Under the pieces are notes generated by a model. The model was not told where the DNA came from, did not search any database, and saw only the letters and a list, made by a program, of their open reading frames with translations. The position numbers and the translations under genes were made by a program. From JAJVID01 sp035275345 (lineage in GTDB: Bacteria > Acidobacteriota > Blastocatellia > RBC074), in contig DATEMY010000088.1 in the NCBI GenBank assembly GCA_035275345.1, positions 1 to 28,698 of the forward strand: DNA of 28,698 nt, given 5' to 3'. This document shows, one piece after another, positions 7,328 through 15,955 of the stretch (its first letter is position 1; each line of letters opens with the position of its first letter).

Positions 7328-9763
7328 ATGATAGACCCTGAAACCCAGCTTGCGCAGCCGCTTGTAACAGCTCTTGGTTGGGCCTTGATCCATTTCATCT
7401 GGCAGGGCGCGTTGATAGCGTTACTGCTCGCCATCGTCCTGCGGGTCTTACGCCGTCGCTCAACCAATGCTCGCTACGCCGTCGCCTGCGCCGCGCTGTT
7501 CTTGATGTTGGGTGGTCCGCTGGCGACAATGGCGCTCATCAGCCCTTCCACGCCGGACAAAACCGCAGGCGGGCGGCCGCTCATAATCGCCCCGCAACCT
7601 GTATCGCAGCCGATGCCGGTCGGAATCGAGCCGACAATCGATACAACTCAGAACGACATCGCGACGGTCTTGTCACGTCCCTGGTTATCCATCCGATCCG
7701 CCAGGGTTGCGCCTCTGCTGCCGTGGATGATCCTGCTCTGGCTGTTGGGCGTGTCTTTCTTTTCCTTGCGGCTGGCGTGGGCCTGGCTCTACGCGCAACG
7801 CCTGAGGTCTCACGGGACTCGCGCGCTGGAGGAGAAATGGCGCCAAACACTCCGGCGGCTTTGCGGTCAATTGCGGGTGACGCGTCCGGTTCAACTTCTG
7901 GAATCGGCGTTAGTTCAGGTTCCGACGGCCATCGGGTGGCTGCGCCCGGTTATTTTGCTGCCCGCAAACGCATTGACCGGACTGACGCCGCAGCAACTGG
8001 AAGCGATCATCGCGCATGAGTTGGCGCACATCCGCCGCCACGATTACCTGATCAATCTGCTGCAGGTGCTGGTCGAAACCTTGCTCTTCTATCACCCGGC
8101 TGTCTGGTGGGTTTCGCGCCGGATTCGCCAGGAACGGGAACACTGTTGTGACGATCTGGCCGTGGCCGTGTGCGGTGACGCGCTCGCATATGCCCGGGCC
8201 CTGCTCGAAATGGAACAGCTTCGCGCCGCCGGGCCGCAACTGGCCATGGCGGCGAATGGAGGATTGCTTATGAACCGCATACAACGTCTGGTCGGAGCGC
8301 AACCGCAGCATACCAACCGTTTCGCAGGATTGTTCGCCGGCATTATCGCGCTCAGCGCTGTGATTAGCGTTGGAGCAGGCGCGCAAATCCTGCGCCAGTC
8401 TTTTGATCGACAGATCGGCTCTGTCCGGGATCAGGAGACGAAGCGGGTCAAAATTTCCGCTGAAACGTCCGGCGAATCTAATAGCGCCGATGCGGGCCGC
8501 GCCGACGCTGGTCAGCCGATTAATTCGGCCCAGGAAGATCGCGTCCCCGAAGCCCTGCTCCGGGACTTGCAAAGCGCGTCCTGGGAAGTGCGGAAGGCGG
8601 CGGTAGAGAGACTGGCTCAGGTCAGTGGCGACCGCGCGGTCGAATTATTGATCGTCGCTTTGAAAGACGAACACGTTCAGATCCGGGAACAAGCCGTGAT
8701 CGGGTTGGGGATTAGAGAAGATGAGCGGCTCGCGGAGCCGCTGATTGCGGCCCTGACGGACCGTGAATGGCAAGTTCGCGAGCAAGCCGCTATCGCCCTG
8801 GGAAGGATGGATGATGAACGAGCGGTCGAGCCTCTCCTGAGGGCTTTGACGGACAGTGAATGGGCGGTGCGTGAGCAGGCCGCCAGGTCGCTGGGAACGA
8901 TAGGTCAGGAGCAGGCGGTCGAACAATTGATCAATGCTTTACAGGATCAGCGCGAACAGGTGCGAGAGGCGGCGGCCAAATCGTTAGGCGTCATCGGAGA
9001 CCGCCGAGCGCTGGAGCCTTTGAATCAGGCGTTGCAGGATGCGGATGAGCAGGTGCGGAAAAAAGCCGCTGAAGCGCTGGGCTTGCTCAAACAAAAAGAC
9101 GGCGAGTCCTCGACGGGCGCGCTTAGAAAGATTTTGAGAAGACAGGGAGGGAGCGCCGCCGACCAGACGTTAAATCGACAAGCGGCCGCCGATCTCAGCC
9201 GTATGTATGATGAACAAAAGGAAGAAGCGCTCAAGGTGAGGATAATTATCGCTCTGGCGCGGTTGAACAGTGAGCATGCCAGGGCGAAGTTGAGCGAGAT
9301 TACGCGTAGGGAGGAACGCTTCTACCTGCGCGAGAGAGCGCTGGATGAGCTGGCGAGGGGAATGACCGCGGACGAACTTAGCCGATTGTACGACGAGCAA
9401 AAGGAAGACCGGCTTAAAGAGAGGGTGATTATCGCCCTGGCGCGGTTGAGCGGCGAGCGGGCCAGGGCGAAGCTGAACGAGATAACACGTAGTGAGAAAC
9501 GATTCTACCTGCGAGAGAGGGCGATGGATGAACTGGCGCAGGTAATGAGCGCGGAGGAACTGGTCCGGTTATACGATGAGCAAACGGAAGATTCGCTTAA
9601 AGAGAGGGTAATTATCGCCCTGGCGCGGTTGAACGACGAGCGGACCAGAACGAAGCTGGACGAGATCACGCGTAGTGAGAAACGCTTCTACCTGCGCGAA
9701 AGAGCGATGGATGAGCTGGCGCGGAGAATCATCGTGGGACAGGCGCAGCCGGTTGTACGGTGA
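7328..9763 (+). CDS. BlaR1-type M56 membrane protease with C-terminal HEAT repeats, copy 1
   Basis: I chose ATG 7328 because GGAGG (7318-7322) lies 5 bases upstream. The ATG at 7316 overlaps that site and has none of its own. The 811 residues hold membrane segments near 15-40, 52-75 and 135-160, the zinc motif HELAH (His230, Glu231, His234), EREHCCDDLAV, and a last membrane segment near 332-353. About 410-590 carries six HEAT-like units of about 31 residues, and 618-805 a different 61-residue repeat. BlaR1 has a penicillin-binding sensor in this place; no SxxK domain is present here. By analogy the protease would be activated from outside and lead to loss of BlaI. HEAT repeats usually bind proteins, so a protein signal is possible (inference). 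Confidence 0.88.
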   Translation: MIDPETQLAQPLVTALGWALIHFIWQGALIALLLAIVLRVLRRRSTNARYAVACAALFLMLGGPLATMALISPSTPDKTAGGRPLIIAPQPVSQPMPVGIEPTIDTTQNDIATVLSRPWLSIRSARVAPLLPWMILLWLLGVSFFSLRLAWAWLYAQRLRSHGTRALEEKWRQTLRRLCGQLRVTRPVQLLESALVQVPTAIGWLRPVILLPANALTGLTPQQLEAIIAHELAHIRRHDYLINLLQVLVETLLFYHPAVWWVSRRIRQEREHCCDDLAVAVCGDALAYARALLEMEQLRAAGPQLAMAANGGLLMNRIQRLVGAQPQHTNRFAGLFAGIIALSAVISVGAGAQILRQSFDRQIGSVRDQETKRVKISAETSGESNSADAGRADAGQPINSAQEDRVPEALLRDLQSASWEVRKAAVERLAQVSGDRAVELLIVALKDEHVQIREQAVIGLGIREDERLAEPLIAALTDREWQVREQAAIALGRMDDERAVEPLLRALTDSEWAVREQAARSLGTIGQEQAVEQLINALQDQREQVREAAAKSLGVIGDRRALEPLNQALQDADEQVRKKAAEALGLLKQKDGESSTGALRKILRRQGGSAADQTLNRQAAADLSRMYDEQKEEALKVRIIIALARLNSEHARAKLSEITRREERFYLRERALDELARGMTADELSRLYDEQKEDRLKERVIIALARLSGERARAKLNEITRSEKRFYLRERAMDELAQVMSAEELVRLYDEQTEDSLKERVIIALARLNDERTRTKLDEITRSEKRFYLRERAMDELARRIIVGQAQPVVR
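9206..9730 (+). repeat. Three 183-bp coding repeats (61 residues each)
   Basis: Units start at 9206, 9389 and 9572. Each encodes a block beginning YDEQ, then IIALARL, then EITR, then RFYLRERA and DELA. Units 2 and 3 are nearly identical at the DNA level, so the expansion looks recent or kept similar by conversion. The blocks are helical and probably extend the HEAT solenoid of the M56 protein. Confidence 0.8.
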
Positions 9764-9779
9764 GTAATTGGAGGATGAA

Positions 9780-12191
9780 ATGTATCAAGACTTGCGCTAC
9801 GGCTTGCGCATGCTGCTCAAGCATAAAGGCTTCACTGTGGTAGCGGCGCTCTCGCTCTCGCTCGGCATCGGCGCGAACACGGCAATTTTCAGTCTGGTCT
9901 ATGCTCTGATATTGCGTCCATTGCCGTACCCCGAGCCTGAGCGGTTGGTGATGTTATCGGAACGGGGAAGCGCCGGCGGCCGCGCCTACATAGCTTATCC
10001 GAACTTCGGCGACTGGCGTGAACGAGCGCAGTCGTTCGAGGGCATGGCCTCGATTCGCAACCAGTCATTCAACCTCACCGGCGTTGACTCTCCGGCGCAG
10101 TTGCGCGGGCGGACGGTCAGCTGGAATTTCTTTCAGCTGCTCGGCGTTCAGCCGCAACTCGGTCGAATGTTTGTCGAAGAAGATGACCGGTACGGCGCGG
10201 CGCGCACGGTGTTGATCAGCCACGGTCTGTGGCAAGAGCGGTTCGGCGGCGAGGCGAGTGTGATCGGCAGAAAGATCACGCTGAATGGCGATCCGTACGA
10301 AGTGATCGGCGTGCTGCCGACGGACTTTGAATATTTCAGGCCGGCTCGTGAGGACGATGTGTATACGCCCATCGGTCTTCTACAGGGCCCGCAAGCGCCT
10401 CTGACAAATCGCGGGAACACGATGGGCCTTTTTGCGCTGGCGCGCCTGAAACCGGGCGTACGGCTCGAGCAGGCGAACGGCGAGATGGCGGGAATCGCCG
10501 CGCAGCTCGAACGCGAGTATCCCGCGACGAACAGCGGCAAGAGCGCCCAGGCCGAACATTTGCGGGACGTGATGTCGGAAGGCGTGCGCCAATCGCTGTG
10601 GGCGCTGTTCGGCGCGGTCGGCTTCATTCTGCTGATTGCCTGTGTGAACGTCGCCAATCTGCTGCTGGCGCGCGCCGCCGAGCGGCGGAAAGAGATTGCG
10701 CTGCGGCTGGCGCTCGGCGCGGGGCGCGGACGAGTTATCCGGCAATTGCTCACTGAAAGCCTGTTGCTCGCGCTATTGGGCGGAGCCTTCGGGGCGCTGG
10801 TCGGACGCTGGACGCTGGCTGGTCTGCTGGCGCTGGCGCCTGACGATACTCCGCAACTCAGCCGCGTCAGTCTGGACCTCACGGCGTTGCTCTTCACGCT
10901 GGGCGTAGCGGCGCTGACCGGCGTTCTGTGCGGGTTATTGCCTGCCTTGGAGGCGGCGCGTACCGATCTCCACACATCTCTGAAAGAAGGCGAACGCTCT
11001 ACCGCAGCCCGCGATGTGACTCGTCGCGGCCTGCTGGTAGTCGAAGTCAGTCTGGCGCTGGTGTTGCTGGTCGGCGCGGGTTTGCTGGCGCGCTCGATGG
11101 CGCGAGCGTTGAGTGTTGAGCTCGGCTTCAATCCCGACCACCTGCTGACGATGCGGATCAACCTGCCCGGCGAGGCTTACTCCGAGCCGCGCCGTCTGGC
11201 CTTTTATGACGATTGTCTGTCCCGCGTCGGCGCCTTACCCGGCGTGCGCTCCGCAGCGCTCACGCACTCACTTCCGATTGATGGCGTCCAATGGGCATCG
11301 GTTTTCATCGCCGCCGACAAACCCGCGCCGCCTCGCGCGGAATTACCGATCTCGACTTTCATACCGGTGAGCGCGAATTATTTCGATGTGATGGGCATCC
11401 GGCTGTTAAATGGCCGCGGCTTTACCTCCGCCGATACGGCCGACTCATCGCATGTGACCATCATCAACGAAACGCTGGCTCGTCGCATCTGGCCCGGCGA
11501 AGACCCTGTCGGCAAACGGATCAAACAGGGTTTCCCTGAAGACAAGAACCCCTGGCGCGAAGTGATCGGCGTAGTAGCCAATGTCAAATTGTTCGGCGCT
11601 GAGTTCGGCGTACCCAGGCAGGCGTATTTGCCGCTCGCGCAGGCGTCGCAGCTATCCGTCAGCCTGGTCGCGCGCACAGCAGGCGATGAGTCGCAGGCTG
11701 CGGCGGCGGTCGAGCGCGCGGTTCGCGCGATTGAAAAAGACGCGCCGGTGTTCTCGATTCGCTCAATGGATCAACTGCTGGGAAATTCGTTCGCCTCGCG
11801 GCGGCTGACGCTGACGTTGATGGCTAGCTTTGCGGCGCTGGCGTTGTCGCTCGCCGTTGTCGGCGTCTACGGCGTAATCTCCTACTCAGTCAGACAGCGC
11901 GCCCACGAGTTAGCCGTTCGGATGGCGTTGGGCGCGCGATCTGGCGACGTGCTGAAGCTGATTCTCACACAGGGGCTGAAGCTGGTTTCACTTGGCGTTT
12001 TGATCGGGTTGCTGGCCGCGAGCGCGTTGACGCAGTGGATGAAAACGCTGTTGTTCGAAGTGCGCCCGGTCGATCCGCTGACCTATACGGTAATCGCCGT
12101 GGTCTTGACGCTGGCGGCGCTCGTGGCTTGCTGGATCCCGGCGCGGCGGGCGGCAAAGGGGGATCCGCTAGCGGTTCTGCGCCGTGAATAG
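9780..12191 (+). CDS. ADOP-type ABC transporter permease 1
   Basis: An 803-residue permease made of two MacB-like halves. Membrane segment 1 (about 17-45, with LGIGANTAIFS) is followed by a periplasmic MacB_PCD domain (about 50-265), three segments (about 275-395, with the coupling stretch RRKEIALRLALGAGRGR), segment 5 near 420-442, a second periplasmic domain, and three final segments from about 680. It ends in the family-typical GDPLAVLRRE. ATG 9780 has GGAGG at 9770-9774 and lies 16 bases after the M56 stop; an upstream TTG at 9768 is not needed. No ATPase gene adjoins, as expected for orphan permeases. The transported or gated substrate is unknown. It is a close paralogue of permease 3 (shared FIAADKPAPPR and FYDDCL). 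Confidence 0.9.
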   Translation: MYQDLRYGLRMLLKHKGFTVVAALSLSLGIGANTAIFSLVYALILRPLPYPEPERLVMLSERGSAGGRAYIAYPNFGDWRERAQSFEGMASIRNQSFNLTGVDSPAQLRGRTVSWNFFQLLGVQPQLGRMFVEEDDRYGAARTVLISHGLWQERFGGEASVIGRKITLNGDPYEVIGVLPTDFEYFRPAREDDVYTPIGLLQGPQAPLTNRGNTMGLFALARLKPGVRLEQANGEMAGIAAQLEREYPATNSGKSAQAEHLRDVMSEGVRQSLWALFGAVGFILLIACVNVANLLLARAAERRKEIALRLALGAGRGRVIRQLLTESLLLALLGGAFGALVGRWTLAGLLALAPDDTPQLSRVSLDLTALLFTLGVAALTGVLCGLLPALEAARTDLHTSLKEGERSTAARDVTRRGLLVVEVSLALVLLVGAGLLARSMARALSVELGFNPDHLLTMRINLPGEAYSEPRRLAFYDDCLSRVGALPGVRSAALTHSLPIDGVQWASVFIAADKPAPPRAELPISTFIPVSANYFDVMGIRLLNGRGFTSADTADSSHVTIINETLARRIWPGEDPVGKRIKQGFPEDKNPWREVIGVVANVKLFGAEFGVPRQAYLPLAQASQLSVSLVARTAGDESQAAAAVERAVRAIEKDAPVFSIRSMDQLLGNSFASRRLTLTLMASFAALALSLAVVGVYGVISYSVRQRAHELAVRMALGARSGDVLKLILTQGLKLVSLGVLIGLLAASALTQWMKTLLFEVRPVDPLTYTVIAVVLTLAALVACWIPARRAAKGDPLAVLRRE

Positions 12192-12255
12192 CTTTCTTTA
12201 TTGAGAACCAGATCAGCGAGTACAAATTGGTTAAATGAGAAAGGCGGATCGAATT

Positions 12256-13665
12256 ATGAAATTAGTGAAGAGAACCATCTATGCGCCGGTGTTTGCGTTA
12301 CTGACCCTTGGGGCCATCGGAAGCGGACAAACTTCTTCGCAAACTCGCACGGGAAAGCCTGCGGACCTTGAAGTGAACGTGGATGCGTATGTCAGACCCT
12401 ATCTGGAAATCAAAGGCTTCAGCGGCGCGATCCTGATTGCGAGCAAGGGGCGAGTTCTGTTGAGCAAAGGCTACGGGATGGCCAATTACGAACTGGATGC
12501 GCCCAACACGCCGCAGACGAAATTTCATCTCGCGTCGATCTCGAAGTCATTCACAGCCGCGGCGATAATGATCCTCGAAGAACGCGGGCTGCTGAGAGTG
12601 AGCGATCCGTTGAGCAAATACATTCCCGATTATCCCGAGGGCGACAAGATCACCATTCATCATCTGCTCATTCACACTTCAGGCATTCCCAATGTGAATA
12701 ACTTTCCCGACTACAACGCCAAGTCGAAGTTCCCGCAAACTCTCACCAGCATCATCGAGATGTTCAAGAACCACTCCTTGACGATGAAACCCGGCGAGCG
12801 TTACAGCTACAGCAACTCGAATTACAACGCGCTTGCTTTCATCATCGAGAAGGTTTCGGGCAAGAGTTATGGCGACTTCCTGAAGGAAAACATTTTCGAT
12901 CCGCTGGGGATGAAAGACACCGGGCACGATGGGGCCGCGAGCGCGATCATCAAGGGACGGGCTTCAGGCTATGCGCCGGTCGGCCCCGGAGACCTGGAAA
13001 ACGCGCCCTGGATCGACTGGACGATCAAGACGGGTAACGGTTCGCTCTATTCGACCGTCGAGGATTTATACAAATGGGATCGCGCCCTCTACACCGAAAA
13101 GATTCTGAAGAAGAGCGCGCTGGACAAAATGTTCACACCACATGTTGAGGGCGTGGGCTACGGGTGGTTTATCGGGCGACGCCTTAACCGAAAGCTAATC
13201 AGATTCAGCGGCCGCAGTCCCGGCTTCCAGTGTGAGATTCATCGTTACATTGACGACGATGTCTGCGTCATTGTCTTGAGTAACAACTATTCGGGCGCCG
13301 CAAGCTTTATGATCACCGATCTGGCCGCGATTGTTTTCGGCGAGCCATACGAAACCTCATCCATCAACCCTGGTCTCAAGATAGATCCGAAATTGATAGA
13401 CGGCTATCTTGGCCGTTATGAAGGCGGCGCGGACTTCTTTATCCCGCGGGCCTCGATTACCGTTGAAAAGCGAGACGGCAATCTGGCCATGAGATGGAGC
13501 ACTGGCGCGGTCGGCTGGCCGGCGCCTATGACTGAGTCGAAGTTTTACGAAAGGATTTTCGGCGCGGCGGTGACATTCGTGAAAGACGACAAAGGGAAAG
13601 TATCGCACCTGATCTTCAGTATTTCCGGCAACGACTATCGCGCCAACAAGGCGCAAAGCGAATGA
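12256..13665 (+). CDS. Exported serine hydrolase, beta-lactamase/PBP class C fold
   Basis: A 469-residue protein counted from ATG 12256, which puts a signal peptide (about 1-24) at the very N-terminus; an in-frame ATG at 12235 would add seven residues and has no clear ribosome site. Active-site elements are SISK (Ser94, Lys97) and YSN (185-187). The usual third motif H-x-G before PGF reads F-S-G (Phe317, Gly319), while a KTG occurs earlier at 258-260. Residues about 370-469 form an extra C-terminal domain. The family includes esterases, D-amino-acid peptidases and beta-lactamases, so the reaction stays open. It lies between the two M56 modules, a position that allows a role as a separate exported sensor or substrate enzyme of the system (inference). 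Confidence 0.87.
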   Translation: MKLVKRTIYAPVFALLTLGAIGSGQTSSQTRTGKPADLEVNVDAYVRPYLEIKGFSGAILIASKGRVLLSKGYGMANYELDAPNTPQTKFHLASISKSFTAAAIMILEERGLLRVSDPLSKYIPDYPEGDKITIHHLLIHTSGIPNVNNFPDYNAKSKFPQTLTSIIEMFKNHSLTMKPGERYSYSNSNYNALAFIIEKVSGKSYGDFLKENIFDPLGMKDTGHDGAASAIIKGRASGYAPVGPGDLENAPWIDWTIKTGNGSLYSTVEDLYKWDRALYTEKILKKSALDKMFTPHVEGVGYGWFIGRRLNRKLIRFSGRSPGFQCEIHRYIDDDVCVIVLSNNYSGAASFMITDLAAIVFGEPYETSSINPGLKIDPKLIDGYLGRYEGGADFFIPRASITVEKRDGNLAMRWSTGAVGWPAPMTESKFYERIFGAAVTFVKDDKGKVSHLIFSISGNDYRANKAQSE

Positions 13666-13674
13666 GGAATAGTG

Positions 13675-13770
13675 ATGAAGAATCGTCGAGTTCGTATCAG
13701 CGGCGCGCTGGACGCGTGGATTCATGCAGGTGAACGGTCAAAGGAGCAATTAAGATGGAGGCGCTTATGA
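13675..13770 (+). CDS. 31-codon ORF overlapping the start of M56 copy 2
   Basis: It runs from ATG 13675 to TGA 13768-13770, and the stop shares the ATGA of the M56 start at 13767. GAGGA (13664-13668) stands 6 bases upstream. The stretch TTCATGCAGGTGAACG (13721-13736) is identical to 5470-5485 in front of blaI, read in the same frame (HAGER, then A or S, then K). It therefore looks like a remnant of the region upstream of blaI that was carried along when the module duplicated. It may still serve as a coupling leader peptide. Confidence 0.4.
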   Translation: MKNRRVRISGALDAWIHAGERSKEQLRWRRL

Positions 13771-15854
13771 CAGACCCTGGAACCTTGCTGACGCAGCCGC
13801 TGGTAACAGCTCTTGGTTGGGCTTTGATCCATTTCATCTGGCAGGGAACGTTTGTGGCGATACTGCTGGCCGGCGTTCTGCGGATGATAAGGGGAATGTC
13901 AACCAACGCGCGCTATGCGACGGCTTGCGCCGCGCTCATGTTGATGTTGCTGGCGCCGTTGGCCACGATGGCGATCATCATGTCGAATGAGCCGGGCAAA
14001 ACTACAAACAGACTGTCGCCTTTGTCAGCGACGCGGCCCGTGCCGCAGCCACCGGCGGTCGAGATCGAACCGGCGGTCAATCTCGCTCAAACCCCCAACG
14101 TAACAACCTTGCAACGCTCCTGGTCGTCCGTCTGGTCTGTTAGTTTTTTGAATTTGCTGCCGTGGATGATTCTGCTCTGGCTGTCGGGCGTGGCCTGCTT
14201 TTCTTTACGGTTGATTGGGGGCTGGCTCTACACGCGCCGACTCCGGCATTACGGGACTCGTCCGTTGGAAGAGACATGGCGGCAGGCGCTCCATCAGCTT
14301 TGCCGTCAACTGCGAGTGACGCGTCCGGTTCGCGTCTTGGAATCGGTTCTGGTCAATGTTCCGATGGTCATCGGATGGCTGCGCCCGGTCATCCTGTTGC
14401 CCGTTGGCGCGTTGAGTGGACTGACGCCGCAGCAACTGGAAGCGATCATCGCCCATGAATTGGCTCACATCCGCCGCCACGATTACCTGATCAATCTGCT
14501 GCAGGCGCTGGTCGAAACGCTGCTCTTTTATCACCCGGCGGTCTGGTGGGTTTCGCGCCGGATTCGCCAGGAGCGAGAACATTGTTGTGATGATCTGGCC
14601 GTGGCGGTGTGCGGTGACGCGCTCACCTACGCGCGGGCCTTACTGGAAATGGAACAGCTTCGCGCCGGCGGGCCGCATCTGGCCTTGGCGGCGAATGGAG
14701 GATCGCTTATGAACCGCATACAACGTCTGGTCGGCGCGCAACCGCAGCAAACCAATCGTTTCACTGGCTTAGTCGTCTTCATGATCGCGCTAATCGCCGT
14801 GGTCAGTTTTGGAGTAGGCGCGCAGAACCTGCTCCCGTCTTCCAAGAGGGACAACTCCAACACGGGGCGCCAAATGCTGATTGAAACACGGCTGAACATC
14901 AAACAATTAGACCACAGCACAATGCGGTCGGAGGTCGGACGATTAGACCATAGTGAAATACAGCTGGAAGTCGGACAACTGGACCACAGTGAAATACAGT
15001 CGGAAGTTGGACAGCTGGACCACCGCGAAATACAGTCGGAAGTCGGACAACTAAACCGCTATGAATCACCGTTGAACGACGAACAAAAACTGCTGAGCGC
15101 CGAACCTGGCAATTTTGAAGGAGGAGCCGCTGAGAAATTGAAAGCTTTGTCTTCCACCGACCCGATGGAGCGCGCCGCCGCAGCCTGTTCGCTTGGCAAA
15201 CTGGGCGCGGTCGAAGCGATCCCCTCGCTCATCAACATGCTTGGGGATGACACTCCCATTCAGCCGATCAAATGCTGGGACAGTGGGAATTGGAGTCCGG
15301 CGATCCATACATTTAAGCAAGCCTCGCCCGGAGAACAGGCCGCGATTGCGCTGGCCTCGCTGAGCCAACCTGCCATCGAGCCTTTGATCGCCGCGTTGAG
15401 CAATGGGAACCACAGCATGCGCAGAAACGCCGCCTGGGCGATTGGCGAGATCCGAGGCGGCGGGGGAAGGGATCGTTCCGCCGCCGTTGAACCACTGATC
15501 GTGGCTTTGAGCGATGGGGACGCGTGGGTACGCAGGGCTGCCGCTTTCTCGTTGGGGGAATTGCGGCCCCGCCAGGCGACGGAATCGCTCATCGCCGCGC
15601 TCGGAGATGCGGAATTGAGCGTGCGAGAGATGTCTGCCTGGGCATTGGGTGAGATGAGAGCCGTTTCGGGCGTTGGAAGCCTCACGACCCTGTTGCTGCA
15701 TGATGAAAATGAACGAGTCCGTCGCAAAGCGGCATGGGCGTTGGGCGAAATCAGAGATCCGCGGGCGCTGGACGCCTTGAACATCGCTTTGAACGATCAG
15801 GAACGAAGCGTGCGCGCGACAGCTAAATGGGCGATCTCGGAAATTCGAGATTGA
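13767..15854 (+). CDS. BlaR1-type M56 membrane protease with HEAT repeats, copy 2
   Basis: The 695-residue protein starts at ATG 13767, with GGAGG at 13757-13761, the same arrangement as copy 1. The membrane and protease part aligns closely with copy 1, including His230, Glu231 and His234 of HELAH and EREHCCDDLAV, and is highly similar at the DNA level. After the last membrane segment (about 332-352) comes a 12-residue tandem repeat (380-431), then about six HEAT-like units (462-695), the last of which ends the protein. It lacks both the penicillin-binding sensor and the 61-residue repeats of copy 1. No second blaI accompanies it, so the upstream BlaI may be its partner too. The tails of the two copies differ much more than their proteases, which suggests different signals. 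Confidence 0.88.
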   Translation: MTDPGTLLTQPLVTALGWALIHFIWQGTFVAILLAGVLRMIRGMSTNARYATACAALMLMLLAPLATMAIIMSNEPGKTTNRLSPLSATRPVPQPPAVEIEPAVNLAQTPNVTTLQRSWSSVWSVSFLNLLPWMILLWLSGVACFSLRLIGGWLYTRRLRHYGTRPLEETWRQALHQLCRQLRVTRPVRVLESVLVNVPMVIGWLRPVILLPVGALSGLTPQQLEAIIAHELAHIRRHDYLINLLQALVETLLFYHPAVWWVSRRIRQEREHCCDDLAVAVCGDALTYARALLEMEQLRAGGPHLALAANGGSLMNRIQRLVGAQPQQTNRFTGLVVFMIALIAVVSFGVGAQNLLPSSKRDNSNTGRQMLIETRLNIKQLDHSTMRSEVGRLDHSEIQLEVGQLDHSEIQSEVGQLDHREIQSEVGQLNRYESPLNDEQKLLSAEPGNFEGGAAEKLKALSSTDPMERAAAACSLGKLGAVEAIPSLINMLGDDTPIQPIKCWDSGNWSPAIHTFKQASPGEQAAIALASLSQPAIEPLIAALSNGNHSMRRNAAWAIGEIRGGGGRDRSAAVEPLIVALSDGDAWVRRAAAFSLGELRPRQATESLIAALGDAELSVREMSAWALGEMRAVSGVGSLTTLLLHDENERVRRKAAWALGEIRDPRALDALNIALNDQERSVRATAKWAISEIRD
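14904..15059 (+). repeat. 36-bp coding minisatellite (12-residue repeat)
   Basis: Four units of the type QLDHSEIQSEVG begin at 14904, 14940, 14976 and 15012, with a partial fifth from 15048 (QLNR). Units are nearly identical in DNA. The sequence is hydrophilic and lies between the last membrane segment and the HEAT domain, so it would act as a variable-length stalk or spacer. Confidence 0.85.
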
Positions 15855-15862
15855 GAACGAAG

Positions 15863-15944
15863 ACATCCACGAAAATCCACGAAGAACCACGAAGGAAAAG
15901 AGAAATCTTCACGCCCATTCGTGGCGTTTCGTGGATGTTTTTTT
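15863..15944 (+). repeat. CCACGAA palindromic repeat followed by a T-run
   Basis: The arm at 15863-15883 matches the reverse complement of 15918-15938 at 19 of 21 positions (core ACATCCACGAAA), and the unit CCACGAA recurs inside the left arm. Seven T residues (15938-15944) follow the right arm. It is both a repeat-family-like palindrome and a possible Rho-independent terminator or attenuator between M56 copy 2 and permease 2. It makes an artificial open frame upstream of the true permease start. Confidence 0.6.
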
Positions 15945-15955
15945 GGGGAGGCGCT

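Noticed and set aside
10148..11161. Long minus-strand open frame (337 codons) opposite permease 1; similar ones at 19121-20101 and 20959-21969
   Set aside because: They lie antisense to clear permease genes, are Arg/Ser-rich with no domain, and arise from the GC-rich codon use of the real strand.
12235..12255. Start of the serine hydrolase at ATG 12235
   Set aside because: No ribosome site precedes it and it would place charged residues before the signal peptide; ATG 12256 fits better, although not proven.
15827..15955. N-terminal extension of permease 2
   Set aside because: The extension reads through the CCACGAA palindrome, has no ribosome site, and the family start with GGGGAGG lies at GTG 15956.
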